DNA from: an uncultured Roseovarius sp.
Lineage (GTDB): Bacteria; Pseudomonadota; Alphaproteobacteria; Rhodobacterales; Rhodobacteraceae
Length of the DNA: 64,000 nt
Assembly: GCF_947489715.1 (NCBI RefSeq)
Contig: NZ_CANLER010000012.1
Location: 59,701 to 123,700, forward strand
Direction: 5' to 3'
Of this stretch, positions 34,988 to 42,061 are shown piece after piece. The notes beneath the pieces are model-generated. The model ran no database searches and had not been told where the DNA came from. It saw nothing but the letters and a program-made list of their open reading frames with translations. Every line of letters begins with the position of its first letter. The stretch's first letter is position 1. Made by a program: the position numbers and the translations under genes.

Positions 34988-35995
34988 ATGAGTTTCAACA
35001 AGTTTACAAAAGGTCTGGCAGTGGGTGCGCTGAGCGCCCTGATGTCGACGGCTGCATTTGCAGAAGACATAACGCTGCGCTTTGCCGGTGTGTTTCCGAT
35101 CGACCACCAGGGCACAAAGATGATGCAGCAGGTCGCCGAGGATGTTGCAGCGGCTGGTGTCGGCCTGAAGGTTGATGTCTTCCCGGCCAACCAGCTCGGC
35201 TCGGGCGAGGCGCTGTTCGAAGATGTAGCGCGGGGTAATATCGACCTAGCAGCGGCCTTTATCTACGCCGATACCGATCCGCGTCTGGAGTTCCTGTCGA
35301 TGCCGTTCCTTCTGGGCGGTTGGGACGACATGGACAACATCATGCGCAACATGGATTCCGAGTTTAACAAGATCCTGCAAGAGATCACCGACGAATACGG
35401 CGTCCGCGTGATGGCGCAGAACCCGGAAGGGTTCATCGGCATCGTCGCCTCGCAGGAGCCGACGAACTGGAACACATTCGATGACAAGGGCATGAATATT
35501 CGCGTCTGGTCGTCGAGCGTCGTGAAATCCATGGTCGAAGAGCTGGGTTTCCAGGCCACGACAATGGCATGGGGCGACATTTTCCCGGCACTGCAGGCGG
35601 GTATCGTTGATGGCGCGATCTGTTGCACAAAGACGGCAACCTACTCGATCTTTGCCAAATCCGACGTTGGCACGCATTTCGTCGAATATAACTCAATCTC
35701 GGAGCTGACCACGTTCTATGCGTCGCAACGTACGCTGGACAAGCTGAACGACGAACAACGCGAGGCCCTTCAGACGGCGATGTCGAAAGCCTCCGGCGAC
35801 TTCTTCAACTACAACCGTGAAAACGACGAAGTGTTTGGCCAGAAGCTGCTCGATAGTGGCTACACAATCCTCAGCCTAAGCGCCGAAGAGCAGGCCGCGA
35901 TGGCTGCGCACGTTCAAGAGACGGTTTGGCCATCTATGGCGAAAAGTGTTGGTCAGGACATCATCGACCGCCTGCTGGCCGCCAAGGAACAATAA
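34988..35995 (+). CDS. TRAP transporter solute-binding protein (DctP family)
   Basis: 335 residues. The signal peptide is cleaved near 'MSTAAFAED'. DctP-family features include 'VFPANQLGSGEALFEDVARGNIDLA' (about 60-84), the arginine segment 'KGMNIRVWSSSVVKSMVEELGFQ' that binds the substrate carboxylate, and 'LQAGIVDGAICC'. It captures the island's substrate in the periplasm for the DctQM membrane proteins. AAGGAGGAG lies before the ATG. A strong hairpin after it suggests it is made in excess over the membrane subunits. Confidence 0.92.
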   Translation: MSFNKFTKGLAVGALSALMSTAAFAEDITLRFAGVFPIDHQGTKMMQQVAEDVAAAGVGLKVDVFPANQLGSGEALFEDVARGNIDLAAAFIYADTDPRLEFLSMPFLLGGWDDMDNIMRNMDSEFNKILQEITDEYGVRVMAQNPEGFIGIVASQEPTNWNTFDDKGMNIRVWSSSVVKSMVEELGFQATTMAWGDIFPALQAGIVDGAICCTKTATYSIFAKSDVGTHFVEYNSISELTTFYASQRTLDKLNDEQREALQTAMSKASGDFFNYNRENDEVFGQKLLDSGYTILSLSAEEQAAMAAHVQETVWPSMAKSVGQDIIDRLLAAKEQ

Positions 35996-36001
35996 AACAG
36001 G

Positions 36002-36032
36002 AAAAGGGTCGGCATACCAGCCGGCCCTTTTT
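36002..36032 (+). terminator. Terminator-like hairpin between dctP and dctQ
   Basis: AAAAGGGTCGGC at 36002-36013 pairs with GCCGGCCCTTTT at 36020-36031 (one T-G wobble) around a 6-base loop, ending in five Ts. This is a good intrinsic terminator inside the operon, so most transcripts probably end after dctP and a fraction continues into dctQM. Confidence 0.75.
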
Positions 36033-36060
36033 GCTCTGTCGTTACAAAGGGAGGGAAAAG

Positions 36061-36675
36061 ATGTCTAAATTAGAAGACGAACGGCCGGAGGCCGTGGAAA
36101 GTGACAACATAGAAAGTCCGAAAAAAGTAACCGACGAACTGCCCATTCTGATCGGATACCCGATGAAAGTTATCGCGTTCGTCTGCCGGCAGATCGTGAT
36201 GTTTTCCGGCTTCTTGATGGCGTTCACATTTGGGGCCGTCGTTGTGATCAGATACGGCTTTGGCGGTGACCTTTTTGCCTACGAAGAATGGCTTTTGGGT
36301 ATCAGTATCGTGGGCTTTTTCGCTGGTGCGGTTCTGGCATCAGCACGCAATTTGCACATCAACGCCGATATTCTTGGCATCGTGATCCAGGACCCAAAGA
36401 AGATCTGGTGGCGCGGTTTGATCGTGCTGGTAATCGAGCTACTGGTAATCCTGTTTCTATTATATGCGTGCTACGTCTCGCTGCTTGACGACTTCTCATT
36501 CCCACGCCTGCGATCGACACCGGTGTTGCGTATTCCGTTCGTCACATGGCGGATTGGGATCATGTGCGCTTTTGGCTTCATGGCGATGTTCACCGCCGCA
36601 TATCTCTACGTTCATATCCGCAAGGGGCTAGGCCTCCCTCTCAAATCAGACATCGTTAAGGAGGTCGCAAAATGA
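36061..36675 (+). CDS. TRAP transporter small permease (DctQ family)
   Basis: 204 residues from the ATG at 36061, with GGGAGGGAAAAG upstream; the open frame further upstream crosses the terminator and is not coding. A hydrophilic N-terminal tail of about 40 residues precedes four membrane helices, and the DctQ segment 'FAYEEWLLGISIVGFFAGAVLASARNLHINADILG' is clear. It is the small membrane subunit that pairs with DctM; its stop overlaps the dctM start (ATGA). Confidence 0.9.
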   Translation: MSKLEDERPEAVESDNIESPKKVTDELPILIGYPMKVIAFVCRQIVMFSGFLMAFTFGAVVVIRYGFGGDLFAYEEWLLGISIVGFFAGAVLASARNLHINADILGIVIQDPKKIWWRGLIVLVIELLVILFLLYACYVSLLDDFSFPRLRSTPVLRIPFVTWRIGIMCAFGFMAMFTAAYLYVHIRKGLGLPLKSDIVKEVAK

Positions 36676-37964
36676 TCATTACAGGTAGCCTTCTAATCGT
36701 GTGCGCGATGCTGCTACTCGGTGTCAGCGTCTATGTGGCATTCGGCTCGGTTCTGATCTTCATCGCCTTGGTCGGGGACCAATCCATCACGGGCTACTTG
36801 CCGACCGGTTCCACTGGCATCCGCTCGCTGGTGCTCCTGGCGATCCCGCTATTCATGATTGCAGGTGGCATTATGGAAAAAGGTAAGATCGCCGCGCCTC
36901 TTGTGTCGCTTGCGGAAATGTTCATCGGCCATATCAAGGGCGGTCTTAGCGCTGCGGGTGTTCTGGCCTGTGGGGTCTTTGGGTCCATTTCCGGTAGTGC
37001 CAATGCGACGCTGACCTGCATCGGTGGCATCATGATGCCGCATCTGAAAAAGGCCAACTATCCGGGTGGTCAATCGGCGGCGCTGATCGTCGCGGCGAGC
37101 CCTCTGGGTCTGCTGATCCCGCCCAGTTCGTCGCACATCCTTTATGGCTGGGTCGCGCAGCAGCATGTGCTGAAGTGCTTTCTGTCGACGGTATTTCCGG
37201 CGATCATCCTGATCACTTTGCTGATCATCACCAACCAGTTCATGCTGCGGAAATATGACAACATTAATCTGACAGAGCGTCCCAAACCGTTCCTGCCAAC
37301 TTTTGGTGTGCAGGCGCGTCTGGCGGGGCCTGCTTTGATGATGCCTCTGATCATTCTGGGCGGTATCTACGGTGGGATCATGACCCCGACCGAAGCGGCC
37401 GGCATTGCTGTTGTCTACTCAATCCCGATTGCGATCTACTTCTACCGTGGCCTGACCTGGAAAACCCTGGCTCAGACCATCCAAAACTCCGGCGTCACGA
37501 TCGGAGTGGTGATGGTGATGATCTTCATGGTTTTGATCGTGTCGGACAACCTGATCTCGCAAGGTGCGCCGCAATTGGCCAAGGACCTCGTTTATTCCGT
37601 GTCGGACAACCCGATTGTGATCCTTTTGATGATCAACGTCGTGATGATCCTGATCGGCATGCTGATGGACGATATCTCGGGCCTGCTTCTGGCAACGCCG
37701 ATCCTGCTGCCCATTGCGCAAAGCACTGGCATGGACCCAATCCATTTTGCAGCGGTTATTGGTGTCAATCTGGGTATGGCGAATATTACCCCACCCACAG
37801 CACCATTGCTCTATCTTGGTGCTCAGGTCTGTGATGAACCGGTTTCACGCATGCTCTGGCCGACCCTGATTTTCATTGTGTTTGCCTGGCTTCCGACGCT
37901 GATGCTTACGACCTTTGTACCAGAACTGGCCCTTTTCCTGCCGGATCTTCTGCTCGGGAAGTAA
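36672..37964 (+). CDS. TRAP transporter large permease (DctM family)
   Basis: 430 residues, about twelve membrane helices. Landmarks are 'GSTGIRSLVLLAIPLFMIAGGIMEKG', 'GVFGSISGSANATLTCIGGIMMP', 'SPLGLLIPPSSSHILYGW' and 'GMLMDDISGLLLATPILLPIA'. It is the Na+-coupled channel of the TRAP transporter. Together with DctP and DctQ it would import the omega-amino acid or sulfonate used by the enzymes upstream. Confidence 0.93.
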   Translation: MIITGSLLIVCAMLLLGVSVYVAFGSVLIFIALVGDQSITGYLPTGSTGIRSLVLLAIPLFMIAGGIMEKGKIAAPLVSLAEMFIGHIKGGLSAAGVLACGVFGSISGSANATLTCIGGIMMPHLKKANYPGGQSAALIVAASPLGLLIPPSSSHILYGWVAQQHVLKCFLSTVFPAIILITLLIITNQFMLRKYDNINLTERPKPFLPTFGVQARLAGPALMMPLIILGGIYGGIMTPTEAAGIAVVYSIPIAIYFYRGLTWKTLAQTIQNSGVTIGVVMVMIFMVLIVSDNLISQGAPQLAKDLVYSVSDNPIVILLMINVVMILIGMLMDDISGLLLATPILLPIAQSTGMDPIHFAAVIGVNLGMANITPPTAPLLYLGAQVCDEPVSRMLWPTLIFIVFAWLPTLMLTTFVPELALFLPDLLLGK

Positions 37965-38115
37965 CGGCTGGAAAGTCCGAAAATACCAGGCACGCATCCC
38001 AGGCAAAGAATTGGGGTGTGTGCAGTCTCCCACCAAGTTGCGGATAGAGCGAGGCAATGCAAATCGGAAACAAGACTGCGGCAGCAGAGTCGAAACTCAA
38101 CACGAGAGGAAAATC

Positions 38116-38526
38116 ATGTACGGCAATATCTTAGTAGCTCTATCTCTGGAGCATGGCATCAGCGCTCACGCGCTCTCCACGGCACGCGCTCTGAGTTCAG
38201 AAGGTGGAAAGATCACCGCGACACATATCCACGAACCACCAAACAAACAGATCATGTACTACATGGAAGAAGGCGTCGCCGAAAAATCTTACCGAAGGGC
38301 GAAGGAGAGGTTAGCAGAGCGCCTGAAAGATGAAACTGATGTCTCTTCTGTCTTGCTTGAGAGCCAATCAGCCGGCCGGGCAATCACTGAATACGCCAAC
38401 AAAAATGGCATCGACTGTATTGTCCTCGCGTCTCACAAACCGGGTATGAGAGAGTTTTTTCTGGGTTCGACAGCCGCTCTCATCGTTCGCCACGCGCATT
38501 GTTCGGTTCATGTTCTGCGACTGTAA
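38116..38526 (+). CDS. Universal stress protein (UspA family)
   Basis: 136 residues from the ATG at 38116 (GAGAGGAAAATC upstream); the frame is open earlier without a ribosome-binding site. The UspA fold is indicated by 'YGNILVALSLEHGISAHALSTA', 'IDCIVLASHKPGMREFFLGSTA' and 'HAHCSVHVLR', where G-x(n)-GSTA forms the ATP-binding loop. Usp proteins next to TRAP transporters (TeaD in Halomonas) modulate transport by binding ATP, which fits its place 151 bases after dctM. Confidence 0.88.
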   Translation: MYGNILVALSLEHGISAHALSTARALSSEGGKITATHIHEPPNKQIMYYMEEGVAEKSYRRAKERLAERLKDETDVSSVLLESQSAGRAITEYANKNGIDCIVLASHKPGMREFFLGSTAALIVRHAHCSVHVLRL

Positions 38527-39006
38527 GATCAAACTCGATCATTACATTTGAAAGACGCTAAAGCTTTTTGTTTGGAACACCGGGCACTAATGATGAACGC
38601 CGCATTCCTGCCAGAGCTTTCATAGTTCCTCCCGCAGATGCTGATAGCATCCAATAGAGCTCGGAAGTAGGAGGATCACGCTGGGGTGGCCCTCCGGCGT
38701 GATCTTTGCCTTAGCGTTGACGTTTTGAAACAAGCTGACTGGGCGCCCAAAAAAGACAATAACGGGAATTACTTAGGCTAAGCATTTCGGTCGAAAATGA
38801 TGCATTGAGAGGAAAATCTGAATGCTTTGACAATCCAAGTCGGCAAGATTCGCAATTTTCACAGAATCACAGAAGCCGCCATTTGCACAAAGCGCAGCAT
38901 CTGTCAGAGAGGGTTCACAGTCGGCTTTCACGAGCCGCGCAGCATTTGGACTACGGCAACGACCGGGTCGCTGAATTCCCCACTTTTGAACGAACGACAG
39001 GTATTG
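38527..39006. other. Gene-free stretch after the TRAP-usp operon
   Basis: 480 bases without a supported gene; short frames in the right half show no family pattern. It contains the terminator-like hairpin at 38674-38704. The GC content looks lower than in the neighbouring operon, which marks the start of a patch of accessory genes. Confidence 0.4.
38674..38704 (+). terminator. Hairpin downstream of the usp gene
   Basis: GATCACGC at 38674-38681 pairs with GCGTGATC at 38697-38704; the 15-base loop includes a further GGG/CCC pairing. A short TTT follows. It lies 150 bases after the usp stop codon and probably ends the catabolic operon transcript. Confidence 0.55.
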
Positions 39007-39549
39007 CTAGACAAAACTAATTTCTGGTGCGGAGACCTTACTTATCATTCCTCCAGTGTTCACGGCGCTATACAGCGATCTGGGTGGGCGAGCGGTTCCA
39101 TCAACGCTGCGACACACCCAGCTTCTAGCTTCCATCGATTTCAACGACTGCGACAAAGCGCGATCTGTAATCGTCTGCAAGTTTCGCTTGATGTCATTGA
39201 AGTGGCATGGTGTGTGAAGCGACGTTAGCACCGGCAAAGTCCATGACCGACGAAGCAAGTCTTGATCTTCATCTCCGGCAACACGGTGAATTTTGTTGGC
39301 GATTGCGGCGGCCTTAGCTCCGAACTGCGTGAGTCGAAATTCTGGACGCAGCGGATGACCGTAGCCAGGGTTCCGTTCCAACAACTTCATCGTAATCAGA
39401 TGGTCCATGCTTTGCGCGAAAGCGGTCCTACTTGCGCCAGTAGCTGCCAACAGTGGTGCTTGCCGTCCGGCGACACCCTCGTGCAGATTCGATAGAATGG
39501 GTAATGCCCAAGCTCTCGACGTGATGTTGACAAACACTCCAATGTACAT
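39007..39549 (-). CDS. HxlR-type regulator with two tandem winged-helix domains
   Basis: 180 residues. The first HxlR-like unit (about 10-88) has 'SRAWALPILSNLHEGVAGR' and 'SRTAFAQSMDHLITMKLLERNPGYG'. A second, shorter unit (about 98-170) has 'RRSWTLPVLTSLHTPCHFNDIKRNL' and 'TDRALSQSLKSMEARSWVCR'. Tandem HxlR domains are unusual; most family members are about 110-residue single domains that dimerise. It is divergent from a VOC gene only 39 bases away, so it probably controls that gene and itself. Ligand unknown. Confidence 0.72.
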   Translation of the reverse strand: MYIGVFVNITSRAWALPILSNLHEGVAGRQAPLLAATGASRTAFAQSMDHLITMKLLERNPGYGHPLRPEFRLTQFGAKAAAIANKIHRVAGDEDQDLLRRSWTLPVLTSLHTPCHFNDIKRNLQTITDRALSQSLKSMEARSWVCRSVDGTARPPRSLYSAVNTGGMISKVSAPEISFV

Positions 39550-39567
39550 AAAGTATATCTAGTATAT
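39542..39567. promoter_or_regulatory. Repeats in the HxlR-VOC divergent promoter
   Basis: An ATGTACAT palindrome (39542-39549) is followed by two direct copies of AGTATAT (39552-39558 and 39561-39567) in the 39-base gap between the two start codons. The crowding implies overlapping promoters with an operator; the regulator encoded on the left is the natural binder. Confidence 0.4.
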
Positions 39568-39588
39568 TTTAAGCCCAAAGGAAAGCCC

Positions 39589-39966
39589 ATGTCGCTCATT
39601 TCATTGGATGAAACCATCACTATCTCGCTATCTGTCAAAGACCGCCACGCCAGTGCAAAGTGGTACGGAGGTATGCTGGGATTCGAAACAATCTATCATG
39701 CAGATGATGCAGGCTGGTCGGAACTTCAAACAAATACAATCGGAGTCACAATTGGCCTTGGTGAGCATACCAAACCCGCGCCCGGCAACTGCGTCCCCGT
39801 CTTTGGGGTCGCAGATTTGGACGTCGCGAGGCAGAAGTTGGAACAGGCCAGAGTGAAATTCGATGGCGAAACGGATGTCGTCGAAGGCATGGTCAAGACG
39901 GCAACTTTCTACGACCCTGATGGTAACGCTCTTATGCTCGCCGAAGATTTGACGGGAGGAGCGTGA
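39589..39966 (+). CDS. VOC (glyoxalase/bleomycin resistance) family protein
   Basis: 125 residues with the paired beta-alpha-beta-beta-beta modules of the vicinal oxygen chelate fold: 'TITISLSVKDRHASAKWYGGMLGFETI' at the start and 'VKTATFYDPDGNALMLAEDL' at the end, where the final Glu (in 'LAED') is in the usual metal-ligand position. A good ribosome-binding site (AAAGGAAAG) precedes the ATG. It could be a small dioxygenase, isomerase or resistance protein; the substrate is unknown. The divergent HxlR-type regulator suggests induction by a toxic or aromatic compound. Confidence 0.82.
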   Translation: MSLISLDETITISLSVKDRHASAKWYGGMLGFETIYHADDAGWSELQTNTIGVTIGLGEHTKPAPGNCVPVFGVADLDVARQKLEQARVKFDGETDVVEGMVKTATFYDPDGNALMLAEDLTGGA

Positions 39967-40012
39967 ATATACGGATGCAGCGAACAAAGCGGTGAACGAA
40001 ATGCCGATTTCA

Positions 40013-40219
40013 TCAGCCGATCACTGCAACTTCGGCCCGAACCGGACTCTCAGCATAGTCCAAGAATGCTGAAGTCGCAGCCCATTTTGCGGCCATTCGC
40101 TGCGCGTGCAAAGCTTCGAGATGGTCGAACCTACGATGTGCGGAAATTGCTGCCGCTCGGCTTTCTCGTGAAATTGGCAGTTGTCCGAGGTCGGCCAGAT
40201 CACTGAGCAAGTTAGCCAT
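40013..40219 (-). CDS. Small hypothetical protein downstream of the PD-(D/E)XK gene
   Basis: 68 residues, rich in alanine and predicted helical ('SRESRAAAISAHRRFDHLEALHAQRMAAKWAATSAFLDYA'). No family is recognised. It begins 8 bases after the downstream end (40228) of the extended frame of the nuclease-like gene, on the same strand, which supports it as a second gene of that unit. It may equally be chance coding capacity. Confidence 0.35.
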   Translation of the reverse strand: MANLLSDLADLGQLPISRESRAAAISAHRRFDHLEALHAQRMAAKWAATSAFLDYAESPVRAEVAVIG

Positions 40220-40227
40220 GACGACCG

Positions 40228-41154
40228 TTAGTCAAGCAGAAAACGCGCATTAAAATGGCTGATCCTGTTTTGTCTCAGCAGGCCCATAATTTCCCCGGAC
40301 GGCTTTCCTTCGGTGACCAGTATCGCTTCAACGGGTACATTTTCGCGTATATCCATAGCGGCTTTTACTGCTCGATACTTGACGCATTAGTAGACCTCAC
40401 GACTTAAGTCGACAAAATTGGAGATCCGTGATTTCACTTCAAGCACGATCCTTCGATCGTCGAGATGGTAAACCACATCGATCCGATCTCCGGAGTCGAG
40501 GCAGAATTCAGTTTCTGTTCGCGCCTTCGCAAAGGAGCGCCGGATTTTGTGAGGGTTCGCAGTTAGCCAGAGTCGCAGCGCCTTGTGAAACTCACCTTCT
40601 CCCCCTTGCCCATACTTGTCGCCGCCGGCGCCAAAATCATTCTCTCTTCCGTTTTGGCGCTTCTCACGTTCGGCTGCGATCAGATCTTGCGGGAGTTCGA
40701 CAGCAAACACCCGGTGGTAGAGGTTAGCCCAATCTTCCGCGGAGGTAGAATAGACCTCGGCGACGGCGCGTTGGAAATAATCACGCCATTTTTCAGTGTG
40801 GCGCTGCTTATACTCGGTTTTCCCAAGCTTTGAATTCTTGAACCGCCTTGCCATGAACGAACCCGCTCCCTTGCTTGGCATTCGATCCGCTTGATTCACC
40901 ACCAACACGTTGATGAGTGGAGCGGCGGCATCTACTTGCTGTATTCGGTCCATCAGTGCACCGGCGACAAATCCAACGCGGGTCGCGAATACGGTAGAAA
41001 AGCCAGCTTCCTTCTCGAGCCTCGCTTTAACTTCTCCATATGTCATGGTCGAATCGTCAAGCGCAGTTGCGATTAGCCACCGAAACGAAGGCGCTAGCGC
41101 GTGTTCAAGCAAATTCTTATTGTTCGCAGCAAATGGTTTCCTTTGATTTTCCAT
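40228..41154 (-). pseudogene. PD-(D/E)XK nuclease-like gene interrupted by a stop codon
   Basis: From the ATG at 41154 (AGGG upstream) the frame runs to a TAA at 40387-40389. Beyond it the same frame continues sensibly ('CVKYRAVKAAMDIRENVPVEA', 'LVTEGKPSGEIMGLLRQN') to a TAA at 40228, giving 308 codons in all. The C-terminal part has the core of the PD-(D/E)XK nuclease fold: Asp226 in 'DRIDVVYHLDD' and Glu239-x-Lys241 in 'IVLEVKSR', followed by 'VYxCVKYRAV', a helix usual after the active site. The N-terminal half ('TYGEVKARLEKE', 'PLINVLVVNQADRMPSKGAGSF') is another, unidentified domain. The stop probably replaced CAA. Restriction-type or repair activity is possible; host defence is only a guess. 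Confidence 0.6.
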
Positions 41155-41289
41155 CCGTATTTCCCTGTGAAATGCTACAGAGGAGTAGCCATTGGCATTC
41201 GACTGCATCGCATGAATATCTGAACGCTTCACGTCATTTATGCTGTTTGATCGCCGATGTGTCTGAAAGTCTCAGAGTGCATAAGCTCC

Positions 41290-41806
41290 ATGCAGTCGAT
41301 TTCTTCAATTTCTGGCGATGACTGGGAAGCGCGGGGAGACACGCTCGATTCCCAAATCGATGGTGCATTACTTCCCAATGAGACCATACGGAAGATTCGA
41401 CAGATCCGCGCGAATATTTCCAAAGCACGCGCTATGATCGAAGTTCGCTCTCACAATAATCCTCCTGAATTGATAGACGAGCAAGCTGAGGTCAATGCTC
41501 TAATAGATGAGACGAGCATTGCGCTCAATGACGCGAAAGAGGTAGTGGACAAGCCGGGCATTTCCTCAGAACGCCTCCGAAGCCTTGTTGCCAAGCTCTA
41601 CCGATTGCTCGTAAGAGTCTCAAATCACACTGGAAAACTCATTGATGTCGCTCTCAAAAAAAGGCACTGAAGAGTTAGGAAGTACGGGTACAAAGTGGGC
41701 AATACGTGCCGGTGTAGGTTATTTTGCGGCACAAACCGAACCGGTTCAGATTGGTCTCGAAAGCCTTTTGAAGCTGCTCGAAAACCTCCTCAAGCTCGTT
41801 GGGTAG
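41290..41806 (+). pseudogene. Unknown protein gene with a frameshift at an A7 run
   Basis: The first part, from an ATG at 41290 (an alternative start at 41257 exists), encodes about 126 mostly helical residues including 'RSHNNPPELIDEQAEV', a motif seen in uncharacterised phage- and plasmid-borne proteins, and stops at 41670. An adjacent frame is open across 41645-41806 and carries 'GTKWAIRAGVGYFAAQ' and a Leu-rich amphipathic end. Dropping one A from the A7 at 41656-41662 would join both into one protein of about 170 residues. It could be a pseudogene, a sequencing error or a slippery site. Function unknown. Confidence 0.45.
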
Positions 41807-42061
41807 CTCGGTCGATACTGTCTGAAGCGACAAACCAAAAGCAGACCTTCGAGTTCTTTTCTCAAAAGACCGCAAAGTCCGCACAGCCGTCGCCCGAACA
41901 TAGAACACGTCGCAGCGCGGTAGTGGGTGCCATGCCGCGATGCGAATACGGTGCATTTCATCGCCGAGGTCGGTTTTGCGCGATCTAGCGTCGGCTGGGC
42001 TGTGCGCCGCGCGACAGGATTGATAAAACTCCGGCAGGTCATGTAACGGAGTCGCACTCAC

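Noticed and set aside
37965..38115. An upstream extension of the usp gene with an in-frame start at 37915
   Set aside because: It overlaps the end of dctM and lacks a ribosome-binding site, whereas the ATG at 38116 has a good one and matches the UspA N-terminus.
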